Shown here piece by piece: positions 48,949 through 60,703 of a DNA stretch of 64,000 bases (position 1 is the first letter of the stretch; each line of letters starts with the position of its first letter). The DNA comes from Hyperoodon ampullatus (taxonomy: Eukaryota; Chordata; Mammalia; Artiodactyla; Ziphiidae), in contig OX457058.1 of the NCBI GenBank assembly GCA_949752795.1, positions 162,877,353 to 162,941,352 of the forward strand, written 5' to 3'. The notes beneath the pieces were generated by a model that was not told the origin of the DNA, ran no database searches, and worked only from the letters and a program-made list of their open reading frames with translations. The position numbers and the translations under genes are program-made.

Positions 48949-49898
48949 ATGAGAAGACAGAAAAACACACAGCAGGTGAAGGAGCAAGATAAAAACCTAC
49001 CAGACCTAACAAATGAAGAGGTAATAGGCAGTCTACCTGAAAAAGAATTCAGAATAATGATAGTAAAGATGATACAAGATTCTATTTCCAAGATCCAAAC
49101 TCTTGCAAATAGTATAGACAAAATGCAAGAAACAGTTAACAAGGACTTAGAAGAGGTAAAGATGAATAAAGCATCGTTTAAAAACATAATAAATGAAATG
49201 AAAAATACTCTAGATGGGATCAATAGCAGAATAACTGAGGCAGAAGAACGGATATTGAGGTGGAAGATAAAATAGTGGAAATAACTGATGCAGAGCAAAA
49301 TAAAGAAAAAAGAATGAAAAGAACAGAGGACAGTCTCAGAGACCTCTGGGACAACATTAAACACACCAACATTCAAATTATTGGGATTCCAGAAGAAGAA
49401 GAGAAAAAGAAAGGGACTGAGAAAATATTTGAAGAGATTATAGTTGAAAACTTCCCTAATATGGGTAAGGAAATATTTAATCAAGTCCAGGAGGCACAGA
49501 GAGTCCCATACAGAATAAATCCAAGCAGAAATATGCCAAGACACATATTAATCAAACTGTGAAAACTTAAACACAAAGAAATCATATTAAAAGCAGCAAG
49601 GGAAAAACAACAAATAACACACAAGAGAATCCCCATCAGGTTAACAGCTGATCTCTCAGCAGAAACTCTACAAGCCAGAAGTGAGTGGCAGGACATATTT
49701 AAAGTGAGGAAAGAGAAAAACCTGCAACCAAGATTACTCTACCCAGCAAGGATCTCATTCAGATTTGATGGAGAAATTAAAATGTTTACAGACAAGCAAA
49801 AGCTGAGAGAGTTCAGCACCACCAAACCAGCTTTACAACAAATGCTAAAGGAACTTATCCAGGCAAGAAAAACAACTGAAGGAAAAGACCTACAATAA
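48949..49898 (+). pseudogene. L1 ORF1 (RNA-binding protein), disrupted
   Basis: ORF1p is the trimeric RNA-binding chaperone of the L1 ribonucleoprotein. The start ATG at 48,949 gives the typical MRRQKNT N-terminus. A Lys/Glu-rich coiled-coil region follows (a SISKIQTLANSIDKMQETV segment is visible). The RRM and C-terminal parts carry the diagnostic DLWDNIKHTNIQIIGIPEEE region and, near the end, an ARISFRFDGEIKMF segment. The stop is TAA at 49,896-49,898. A one-base deletion near 49,255, just after the EAEERI motif, shifts the frame, and a TGA at 49,560-49,562 interrupts the C-terminal domain. The expected length is about 316 residues. The protein cannot be made intact. Confidence 0.93.
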
Positions 49899-49920
49899 CG
49901 AACGCAAAACAATTAAGAAA

Positions 49921-52900
49921 ATGGGAATAGTAACATACATATTGATAATTACCTTAAATGTAAATGGACTAAATGCTCCCACCAAAAGACACAGATTGGC
50001 TGAATGGATACAAAAACAGACCCATATATATGCTGTCTACAAGAGACCTACTTCAGACCTAGAGACACATACAGACTGAAAGTAAGGGGATGGAAAAAGT
50101 TATTCCAGGCAAATGGAAATCAAAAGAAAGCTGGAGTAGCAATTCTTATATCAGACAAAATAGACTTTAAAATAAAGACTATTAGAAGAGACAAAGAAGG
50201 ACACTACATAATGATCAGGGGATAGACACAGGAAGAAGATATAACAATTTTAAATATTTATGCACCCAACATAGGAGCACCTCAATACATAAGACAAATG
50301 CTAACAGCCATAAAAGGGGAAATCCACAGTAACACACTCATAGTAGGGGACTTTAACACCTCACTTTCACCAATGGACAGATCATCCAAAATGAAAATAA
50401 ATAAGGAAACACAAGCTTTAAATGATACATTAAACAAGATGGACTTAATTGATATTTATAGGACATTCCATCCAAAAACAACAGAATACACATTTTTCTC
50501 AAGTGCTCATGGAACATTCTCCAGGATAGATCATATCTTGGGTCACAAATCAAGCCTTGGTAAACTTAAGAAAATTGAAATTGTATCAAGTATCTTTTCT
50601 GACCACAATGCTATGAGACTAGATATCAATTACAGGAAAAGATCTGTAAAAAATACAAACACATGGAGGCTAAACAATACACAACTCAATAACGAAGTGA
50701 TCACTGTAGATATCAAATAGGAAATTAAAATATACCTAGAAACAAATGACAATAGAGACACAATGACCCAAAACCTATGGGACACAGCAAAAGCAGCTCT
50801 AAGGGGCAAGTTTATAGCAATACAATCCCACCTTAAGAAACAGGAAACATCACGAGTAAATAACCTGACCCTGTACCTAAAGCAATTAGAGAAAGAACAA
50901 AAAAACCCCAACAAAGATAGCAGAAGGAAAGAAATCATAAAGATCAGATCAGAAATAAATGAAAAAGAAATGAAGGAAAAAGAAATGAAGGAAACGATAG
51001 CAAAGATCAATAAAACTAAAAGTTGGTTCTTTGAGAAGAAAAACAAAATTGATAAACCATTAGCCAGACTCATCAAGAAAAAAAGGGAGAAGACTCAAAT
51101 CAATAGAATTAGAAATGAAAAAGGAGAAGTAACAACTGACACTGCAGAAATACAAAAGATCATGAGAGATTAGTACAAACAACTCTATGCCAATAAAATG
51201 GACACCCGGGAAGAAATGGACAAATTCTTAGAAATGCACAACATGCCAAGACTGAATCAGGAAGAAATAGAAAATATGAACAGACCAATCACAGGCACTG
51301 AAATTGAAACTGTGATTAAATATCTTCCAACAAACAAAAGCCCAGGACCAGATGGCTTCACAGGCGAATTCTATCAAGCATTTAGAGAAGAGCTAACACC
51401 TATCCTTCTCAAACTCTTCCAAAATATAGCAGAGGGAGGAGCACTCCCAAATTCATTCTACGAGGCCACCATCACCTTGGTACCAAAACCAGGCAAGGAT
51501 GTCCCAAAGAAAGAAAACTACAGACCAATATCACTGATGAACATAGATGCAAATATCCTCAACAAAATACTAGCAAACAGAATCCAACAGCACATTAAAA
51601 GGATCATACACCATGATCAAGTGGGGTTTATTCCAGGAATGCAAGGATTCTTCAATATACACAAATCAATCAACGTGATACACCATATTAACAAATTGAA
51701 GAAGAAAAACCATATGATCATCTCAATAGATGCAGAGAAAGCTTTTGACAAAATTCAACACCCATTTATGATAAAAACCCTGCAGAAAGTAGGCATAGAG
51801 GGAACTTTCCTCAACATAATAAAGGCCATATATGACAAACCCACAGCCAACATTGCCCTCAATGGTGAAAAACTGAAACCATTTCCACTAAGATCAGGAA
51901 CAAGACAAGGCTGCCCACTATCACCACTCTTATTCAACTTAGTTTTGTAAGTTTTAGCCACAGCAATCAGAGAAGAAAAGGAAATAAAAGGAATCCAAAT
52001 TGGAAAAGAAGAAGTAAAGCTGTCACTGTTTGCAGATGACATGATACTATACATAGAGAATCCTAAAGATGCTACCAGAAAACTACTGGAGCTAATCAAT
52101 GAATTTGGTAAAGTAGCAGGATACAAAATTAATGCACAGAAATATCTGGCATTCCTGTACACTAATGATGAAAAATCTGAAAGTGAAATCAAGGGAACAC
52201 TCCCATTTACCATTGCAACACAAAGAATAAAATATCTAGGAATAAACCTACCTAAGGAGACTAAAGACCTGTATGCAGAAAATTATAAGACACTGATGAA
52301 AGAAATTAAAGATGATACAAATAGATGGAGAGATATACCATGCTCCTGGATTGGAAGAATCAATATTGTGAAAATGACTCTACTACCCAAAGCAATCTAC
52401 AGATTCAATGCAATCCCTATCAAACTACCACTGGCATTTTTCACAGAACTAGAACAAAAAATTTCAAAATTTGTTTAGAAGAACAAAAGACCCCGAATAG
52501 CCAAAGCAATCTTGAGAACGAAAAACGGAGCTGGAAGAATCAGGCTCCCTGACTTCAGACTATACTACAAAGCTACAGTAATCAAGACAGTGTGGTACTG
52601 GCACAAAAACAGAAAGATAGATCAACGGAAAAGGATAGAAAGCCCAGAGATAAACCCACTCACATATGGTCAACTTATCTTTGATAAAGGAGGCAGGAAT
52701 GTACAGTGGAGAAAGGACAGTCTCTTCAATAAGTGGTGCTGGGAAAACTGGACATGGACATATAAAAGTATGATATTAGATCATTCCCTAACACCATACA
52801 CAAAAATAAGCTCAAAATGGATTAAAGACCTAAATGTAAGGCCAGAAACTATCAAAGTCTTAGAGGAAAACATAGGCAGAACACTATATGACATAAATCA

Positions 52901-53753
52901 CAGCAAGATCCTTTTGGACCCACCTCCTATAGAAATGGAAATAAAAACAAAGATAAACAAATGGCACCTAATGAAACTTCAAAGCTTTTGCACAGCAAAG
53001 GAAACCATAAACAAGACTAAAAGACAACCCTCAGAATGGGAGAAAATATTTGGAAATGAAGCAACTGACAAAGGATTAATCTCCAAATTTATAAGCAGCT
53101 CATGCAGCTCAATAGCAAAAAAAAACAAACAACCCAATCCAAAAATGGGCAGAAAACTTAAATAGGCATTTCTCCAAAGAAGATATACAGACTGCCAACA
53201 AACACATGAAAGAATGCTCAACATCATTAATCATTAGAGAAATGCAAATCAAAACTACAATGAGATATCATCTCACACCAGTCAGAATGGCCATGATCAA
53301 GAAATCTAGAAACAATAAATGCTGGAGAGGGTTTGGAGAAAAGGGAACACTCTTGTACCGCTGGTGGGAATGTGAATTGGTACAGCCACTATGGAGAACA
53401 GTATGGAGGTTCCTTAAATAACTAAAAATAGAACTACCATATGACCCAGCAATCCCACTACAAGGCATATACCCTGGAAAACCATAATTCAAAAAGAGAC
53501 ATGTACCAAAATGTTCATTGCAGGTCTATTCACAATAGCTCAGAGGTGGAAACAACCTAAGTGTCCATCATCGGATGAATGGATAAAGAAGATGTGGCAC
53601 ATATATACAATGGAATATTACTCAGCCATAAAAAGAAACGAAACTGAGCTATTTGTAATGAGGTGGATAGACTTAGAGTCTGTCATACAGAGTGAAGTAA
53701 GTCAGAAAGAGAAAGTCAAATACCATATGCTAACACATATATATGGAATTTAA
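49921..53753 (+). pseudogene. L1 ORF2 (endonuclease / reverse transcriptase), disrupted
   Basis: ORF2p nicks target DNA and copies L1 RNA. ATG at 49,921, with the expected TLNVNGLNAP motif following. Endonuclease motifs visible: LQET (about 50,040), VGDFN (about 50,345) and SDHN (about 50,600). Reverse-transcriptase motifs: [12 protein letters not shown] (about 51,725), RQGCPLSP (about 51,905) and catalytic FADDM at 52,029-52,043. Damage: a frameshift near 50,020; stops at 50,223-50,225, 50,718-50,720, 51,171-51,173, 51,948-51,950, 52,476-52,478 and 53,419-53,421; and a frameshift at or next to an A9 run (53,117-53,125). In the C-terminal cysteine-rich segment (about 53,320-53,385), positions normally Cys and His read Phe, Tyr and Arg ([18 protein letters not shown]). 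The end THIYGI* at 53,753 is conserved. Confidence 0.95.
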
Positions 53754-54070
53754 AAAAATGTCATAAAGAACCTAGGGGTAAAACAGGAATAAAGACACAG
53801 ACCTACTTGAGAATGGACTTGAGGATATGGGGAGTGGGAAGGGTAAGCTGTGACAAAGCGAAAGAGAGTCATGGACATATATACCGTACCAAACGTAAGG
53901 TAGATAGATAGTGGGAAGCAGCCGCATAGCTCAGGGAGATCAGCTCGGTGCTTTGTGACCGCCTGGAGGGGTGGGATAGGGAGGGTGGGAGGGAGCGAGA
54001 CGCAAGAGGGAAGGGATGTGGGAACAGATGTATATGTATGACTGATTCACTTTGTTATAAAGCAGAAACT
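53754..54070 (+). other. 3' UTR of the young L1
   Basis: Between the ORF2 stop and the A-rich tail, with the conserved GGTGGAGGGGTGGGATAGGG-type G-rich block and TCACTTTGTTATAAAGCAG. Compared with the nested fragment at 43.1 kb, it ends right after GCAGAAACTCAT and lacks the AACACACCATTG extension. Confidence 0.85.
53968..53993 (+). promoter_or_regulatory. G-quadruplex-prone motif in the L1 3' UTR
   Basis: Successive runs of at least three G's separated by loops of one to three bases (GGGG, T, GGG, ATA, GGG, A, GGG, T, GGG, A, GGG). G4-forming tracts are an established feature of many L1 3' UTRs. The nested fragment keeps a shorter version at 43,134-43,150. Confidence 0.85.
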
Positions 54071-54100
54071 CATAAAAAAAATCAAAAAAATAAAAAAATA
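54071..54100 (+). terminator. A-rich tail of the young L1
   Basis: CATAAAAAAAATC followed by two further A7 runs and TAA, directly abutting the 3' target-site duplication. Interruptions by T and C show some decay or slippage since insertion. Confidence 0.85.
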
Positions 54101-54115
54101 AACTGTTAACTAACC
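54101..54115 (+). repeat. Target-site duplication, 3' copy (young L1)
   Basis: AACTGTTAACTAACC, identical to 46,613-46,627, immediately after the tail. Confidence 0.97.
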
Positions 54116-57100
54116 TTCCAAACAGGAAACTATTAACATGAAAATAATTATAACGCATGCAAATATTTGGAAATAAAACAGTAAATTTCTAAATAAGTCA
54201 TGGTCCAAGAAAGAACCAAAAGAGAACAGAAATATCAAAACTTGTGGGATATAGGTAATGTTTTATTCAAAAAGAAGTTAGGACAAGATTAGCAAAGAAA
54301 ACTCAATGAATATAGGAAGAAGGAAACAAAAAGACATATAAAAATGTGTAATAGAGATCATAAACTAAGCCAAAGTTTGTTTCTCTGAAAATTATAATAA
54401 ATTTGCTAGAATAAGTGATCAGTAAAATGTGAATGTACAAAGTAACAATATTCCAAAAATTTTAAATGGGCATTCCATCAAACTTTATACATTAAAATAT
54501 TAAGATATGAACATTTTAATACTGTGTGTTTGGAAATCCAACTAAAATGAACAAATTCCATGAAATACCATGTCTTCTAAAATAATCAGCTCCTTAAGTA
54601 AAATACTTTTCACAAAGAAACTCCAGAGCCTGCAGAGTTCATCAGTGAATTCTTCTAAATATGTAAGAAACAACAAATTCATCATTACAGAAAATATTTC
54701 AGAGCATAAAAAATGTGGAATATACTTCCCAAAGTGTTTTGTAAGGTCAAGAAAATCTTCATAACGAAACACCTAGTAAAAAGAAAAAGATGTCAAAGCC
54801 AATCTTTCCCACAAACACAGATGCAAAACTCCTAACAAAACAATAATAAAGAAAGCCCAGCTGTTTACATAAAGGATGATTGGCTCTATCACCAACAGTG
54901 TGATTGTTTTTGTTTATTCCAGACATGTTATGTTACTCTAACACTTCAAATGCAACCAATGTAATTCTCTAGGTTAAGAGCAAAAGGAGAAAAATCATGA
55001 TAATGATTATCTCAGTACATGGACTAAAGGCATTTATTTGCTAAATTCAATAACCCTGGGTGGTTTCAGGAAAAAAATCTCCGTTTTCAAAAATACTTGT
55101 GCCTCCAAGAACATGCAGTTAGCTTTATGTTAAATGGTAAATTTTGAGAACTCTCATTTGAGATTAAAAACAGAACAATCACCTTCTATACAACATGGTA
55201 CTAGAGACCCCAACTATTTTAGTAATGGCAGACATAAAGAGTGGAGAGAAAGTGGTAAAATTATCATTATTTGTATATTATTTTTCTACATACACATAGT
55301 AGTTTATGTATAAAAGTTAATAAGATTATAAAAAGGATTCTTAGAAGTAATCTGTGAATTGAGCAAGGTTGTTGAGTACAAGGTCATGACAAAAATAAAT
55401 CCTAGTTCTATAAATTAGTAAAGAAATAGAAAATGTTTGAAAAACCATGCCATTTACAATAGAGTCAAAAAAATACTCAATAATAAATCTAATGAAAGTT
55501 GTGTGAGGGCTTCCCTGGTGGTGCAGTGGTTGAGAGTCTGCCTGCCGATGCAGGGGACATGGGTTCGTGCCCCGGTCTGGGAAGATCCCACATATTGCGG
55601 AGCGTCTGGGCCCATGAGCCATGGCTACTGAGCCTGTGCGTCCAGAGCCTGTGCTTCGCAACGGGAGAGGCCACAACAGTGAGAGGCCTGTGTACTGCAA
55701 AAAAAAAAAAAAAATTGTGTGAATCTGGTACGCAGAGAACAACAAAACATTCTTGAGACTAATTAAAAAGATCCAAATAAAAGAACAAGATTTGCTAAGC
55801 TAGATGGGAAGTTTCAGTACTGTAAACATGTCAATTCTTAAATAATGCTTGCAATTACAATCAACATTCCAATAATTTCCCTTGACAAACAGATTCCAAG
55901 AATTATACAGAAATTTAGAGCCACTCTAGTGAAGAAAAGTTGAAAAATTTACAATACCAGGTATCAAGACTTATAAAGTAACATAAATTAAAATGATATG
56001 GTAAGACACAAGGATAGCACTAGACCAATGGATCAGAATATAGAGTTTAGAGAAATGAGCACATACATAGAGTAAGTTGATATGTGACAGAGGTGTCACT
56101 GCATTGCAGTGAAGAAAGGATGATCTATTTAATAAATGGTGCTGGGACATCTGGATAGTCCATAATAATAATAAAACCCCACTTGATTCCTACCTTCTAC
56201 TGTTCACAAAAGTCAATTGGATCTTTGACTTAAATGTGAAACATAAAACAACAATGGTAAAAAACAAAAATAGAAAATAACTTCCAAATTCTGGAAGATA
56301 ACATAGGAAAATGTGTTCATGACTTTCTTAAACTAGACATGAAAAGAATTGACTGTAAAGAATAAGATTGGAACATATGACTATACTAAAAGTAAGAACT
56401 TCTGTTTATCAAAGAACAACATTAAGAATCTCAGAAGGCAAGCCACAGAGTGGGAGAAGATATTTGCAATACATGTATGTATCAAAGAATGTACACTTAT
56501 AAAGATCTCATTAAAGTCATTAAGAAAAAAAAAAAACATTCAAAAAACTGGATAATGGATTGAAAAGTTGCTCCACAAACAAGTTTGTGAAAATGGCAAA
56601 TAAATATTTGAATGTGATCAGCCTCGTTCATTATTTGGCAAATGCAAATGAAAAGCACAATGAAATATTATCACATATACTCACTTAAATAATAAAATAG
56701 CAAAAATAACAAAATAAAATAACATATTTAAAAATTCCATGTATTGGTGAGGATGTGGTGCAACTGGAACACCCATAAAATGTTAGTGGGAATTTCAACT
56801 GGTACAACCATTTTGATAAATTGTTTTTGTTTCATTTTCTAGATTTCAATATACACACACCAACAAGTACATGCATATGTATAAATTTGACATAAATGCA
56901 TAAATATACACTGCATGGGTATGTATAGAGCAGCTTCATTTTTATAGCCCAAATGGGAAATAATGCAAATGCCCATCAAGAGTAGAGTGGAAGATATAAT
57001 TTGTGGTATAGTTAATATATATATGAATAATATCAAATTAAACATAAATTTGAGTGAAAAAATAAGCATGAGGGAGTACATGCTCTCTGATTTCTGTCAT

Positions 57101-57340
57101 GTAAAAATGAAAGTGGGAAAGAACTAATTGATGGCTATAAAAGTCAGAATAATGTTTATCTTTTAGGAGAGCAACACTTGGGATGGGCCTGAGGCAGTCT
57201 TCTGGAAAGCTGGTAGTGTTCTATTTCTCAATCTGGTTGTAGTTACACAGAAGTGTTTACTTTTCAATAATTATCAAGCAGTACTCTGATTCGGGTACCT
57301 TTCTCTCTATAGGCTATACTTCAAAAATAAAATAAAATGA
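54116..57340 (+). mobile_element. Old L1 (remaining ORF2 and 3' end), plus strand, with a CHR SINE inside
   Basis: Heavily decayed forward L1. It carries ORF2 words such as AAATAAGTCATGGTCCAAGAAAG (about 54,193) and AAAGAAACTCCAGAGCCTGC (about 54,615). Later come AATAAATGGTGCTGGGACATC (about 56,132), AGTGGGAGAAGATATTTGC (about 56,450) and AATGCCCATCAAGAG (about 56,965), and it ends near TATACTTCAAAAATAAAATAAA at about 57,320. It continues the element seen at 44.8-46.1 kb. No frame remains. Confidence 0.8.
55499..55722 (+). mobile_element. CHR-type SINE, plus strand
   Basis: Body at 55,507-55,699 with an A-tail of about 15. The duplication TTGTGTGA lies at 55,499-55,506 and 55,715-55,722 and may extend to about 12 bp with one mismatch. 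It inserted in the old L1. Confidence 0.93.
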
Positions 57341-60300
57341 CAAATATTCTTCCTGGAGCAAAGAGTTCATGCTATGAAGAGTGATCAGAATTGTTTTCCA
57401 TACACTTGAAGAGCAGTGGGATCAGGTACTGCTAATCCCAAGTGACCAATTAGAAGATGAAACATTATCTAGTTGAGTTTCTTAGAGAATTTGTGGATAA
57501 CTAGAAGATTGGAATTGAACCAAAGTTCTGAAATATTAAAGTAGTTTGGCTATAGAGATTCAGCCATAGGGAGGTTTTCCCTAAGGTCAAATGGTTTTGC
57601 CAACATTTTAAATAAGACATTAAGCCATTTTAGGACTGGTTATATAATCAGTTCAAGGAGACTGAGAACATCTAGATGGAAAAAGAGGTGGAAGTAAACA
57701 ATAGGTAAAGGAAATTGCATTGCCATTAAGATGTTTTGTAATCAAACTGAAGCATATTCTTTCTTATCTCCTGGTGTGAGGATAGAATAGGAGGTAATAA
57801 ATCATAATTATTTATATAGTTTAACCAAAATCTGTGCTTCATAGCTGTTGGCACTGCCTTTATTTGAACATAAACCTACTCAGAAAAATAGGAAATATAC
57901 ACAGCCTCACTCTTATATGAGTATTTTCAGTTCATGTTATGTAATAGTCATTTTATTTAGCCATTCATCAATTTTCTGTCATATTCACACACTGAAGTAT
58001 AGTTGAGAACCAAAAAATGAATAACAAAAGGTCTTAAACAAGCAAAAGAAATGACGGCAATAAAATCCATTAATTTGCTCACAGGAAATTACCTCAGTAC
58101 CAAACTCATGTCCTTTGATACTTAATACTTTCAATTATCTGCTTTCTGTAACATTTCAACACCAAGATTGAGGATTCTGATGTTCCAGAATACCAGTATT
58201 TTTGTTTATGTAATAATGTTATCTCAGATAATAATTAATGGCCTCAGTCATTCTATTTGATGTGAAAGAGTTTGGTTCTTCTGTAACTTCTGTCTTTCTT
58301 CCTTGTCCCTGAGAACACAACCTTTTTACACTGTCACTTGGCTCCAACAACAAATTCCTCCCATCCTTCTATCTCAATTTGCTTCATGCCAAATAAAATG
58401 ATGAGCTTTGTGGGAGGACCCTCTGAAGCAGTTGTAGAAAAAAGGCATATTTAGGTTCCTTTCTCCCAACTTGCTGGGAAGGGAAATTAAAAGTGCTGGA
58501 CAGAGGAACTTCCCAGAGTAGTGGTTCTGAATGACTGAATCAGGAAAAGCCAACCCTACTGGAGCCCATTGCACTAGGGGCATTGAAGCAGCTAATACTG
58601 AGAGCAAAGCAAGTGGAACAGGTAGAAATAGAAGTGGAACAAAGTAGGAAAGCCACTGTGGCTAATACTTTCTTTTGAAATGATTATGCTTAACATTTAT
58701 GAAATAGTAAATTGTATTTTATTGTAGTTTTGAGATATTTATACATTTTATATTAGAAATACATTAATATTTTGTCTCATGCAATTTGCTTCATGAATTT
58801 GTTTTATGAATTATAAATATATAACATTTTACATTTATATTCTATAAACATAAAGACATAAAAACACTAAGTAAATATAAAAATAAAACATCAATATTTT
58901 GATGTTACACAAAATAGATACATATGCATGTATACATGTGTGTATATATACACATAAAATTGATGGATTAGATAGATGAGTAGATGAATGCAGATCACTA
59001 CAAGATATAGCATATTTAAAGCAAAAAATTGGAAATAGAAGGTAAGTAGAAGCAGGTACACCAGAGGCAGTGGAAAGTAACAGTGAACCTGACAGTGCTG
59101 GAAGAGAGAAAAATATATCAAAAGGAAATATAAGAAATAAAATGAAGCCATCCAGTTAACAGAAAATATGATCTCCGCAAGATATCTCCACCATAGCCCA
59201 GAATAATTTTGACATTCATGATAACCCTGAAGAATATAAAAAACATTGCACTTTTTTAAAAGTAAGCATCAAATACTATAGTTCTGTGTTTACAACAGTA
59301 GCTGGGTTTCAGTTGTGTCTAGGAAATTTGCAATATTAAAAAAAAAATAATTGATAAAGCACTTTTCTGAATATTTTTAAAAATGCACAAATTTATGCCT
59401 TGCTTTTAAACTATCCCCTGGCAGAAGGTCATTGAATTTTTCTATCTGAGTAGAAGAGGATTCTTTTTGTTAATGCACTTTTGTTAATTGCACACTTAAT
59501 GAATCTCCACAGTAGGCCCATAGGGAAAGATACAGGATTGCACTCCTCTAGGAAACGTTTCTCAAGCTTCTACTGATGTGTGTCTCCAAAGGAAATTTTC
59601 TGTTTCTACCAAGGCTCTAATAGTGTGGAGACTTGGAGAAATTCAACAGGGGGTGGTGCCTCTTGGCTTAGAGATATTAAAATAGTAGAGATATAGGAAG
59701 TTGCTGGTTTTGTAATGAGTACCAATTATGGGAGATTTTATGATGTATAAAAAAATGACTGTTTTTATGTCTTAGTTTAAAATATTATAGTTTTATATTA
59801 TTTACTATTATATTTTCTTAAAAGATGACACCATGAAGGTTTCTATTACAGGCTGAAGAGGTGTCAGAAGAGTATATAGATTTATGGGCCAGTTAAATGA
59901 TAGGCTCATACACCTCAATTAAATAAGACTGAACCAGGAAAAATTTCAATATTATCTGAAAAGATGAATGAAAACTGATGAGCACATGTGTTTTTAGCAT
60001 AGTTATTTCAGAGCTTAGATAATACACAGCTGCAACACTGTTATTGAAGACATAGGAAGTAACGTCCAACAGATTTTAATGAACTGGGGGAGTAGACCTG
60101 TGTGATTTAGTTACATACAAAGATTCTGTAAAGAATAAGTTAAAAACTTTTTTTATTACATTATAACATGAGCAGTAACTCGAAATTGGCATTATAAAGC
60201 ACATACTTTGGAGAGTTACTTTAATAAAAATGAGCAACTTGTAAGTATCACATCTTTAATTATGCCTCTTAGTGTGTTTAACACTGACTTTTTCCTTAAG

Positions 60301-60369
60301 CACATTAAACATATCAACTAAAAATATCCTTAAACTACTAATTTTCTTGCTAATATTTTTCCCATATAA
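57341..60369. other. Unassigned AT-rich DNA
   Basis: About 3 kb without a recognised gene or confident repeat. A TATA/TGTA microsatellite patch lies at about 58,918-58,955. Very AT-rich at about 58,690-58,900. Confidence 0.4.
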
Positions 60370-60613
60370 AAAGAAAACTAGGGATTCCCTGGTGGCACAG
60401 TGGTTGAGAGTCCGCCTGCCGATGCAGGGGACACGGGTTCGTGCCCCGGTCCGGGAAGATCCCACATGCCACGGAGCAGCTGGACCCGTGAGCCATGGCT
60501 GCTGAGCCTGTGAGTCCAGAGCCTGTGCTCCACAGCGGGAGAGGCCACAGCAGTGAGAGGCCCGCGTACCGCAAAAAAAAAAAAAAAAAAAAAAAAAGAA
60601 AGAAAGAAAACTA
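60370..60613 (+). mobile_element. CHR-type SINE, plus strand
   Basis: Body from 60,381 with a long A-tail ending AAAGAAAG. The duplication AAAGAAAACTA lies at 60,370-60,380 and 60,603-60,613. The body is very close to the copies at 23.5 and 32.1 kb. Confidence 0.95.
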
Positions 60614-60703
60614 ATAAATTCTAAGCAAGCCAGTGTTCACAGGTATTAGATTTCAATTAGTGGAGCCCTGAGGTGTGCATTTTCTCTCAAGAAAAAAGTA
60701 CTT

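Larger units (their letters stand above)
46613..54115 (+). mobile_element. L1: Full-length young L1, plus strand, with perfect 15-bp target-site duplication
   Basis: The element spans 46,628-54,100 (about 7.47 kb). The perfect duplication AACTGTTAACTAACC lies at 46,613-46,627 and 54,101-54,115. Its parts in order are a 5' UTR of about 2.3 kb, ORF1 at 48,949-49,898, ORF2 at 49,921-53,753, and a 3' UTR and A-rich tail to 54,100. The perfect duplication and the well-conserved coding sequence show that it is much younger than the L1 in which it sits. Both ORFs are broken, so it is presumably immobile on its own. I cannot tell the subfamily, but the host lineage must be cetacean given the co-resident CHR SINEs. 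Confidence 0.96.

Noticed and set aside
48696..49544. 282-codon open frame on the minus strand, the longest in the window
   Set aside because: It lies antisense to L1 ORF1. Reading A-rich coding DNA backwards gives a T-rich, Phe/Leu/Ser-rich frame with few stops. It lies partly over ORF1 rather than in the promoter region, so it is not comparable to the primate L1 antisense ORF0.
51198..51950. 250-codon frame resembling a functional reverse transcriptase
   Set aside because: It is genuine L1 ORF2 sequence but only one piece between stops of a broken ORF, so I list it under the disrupted ORF2 and not as a gene.
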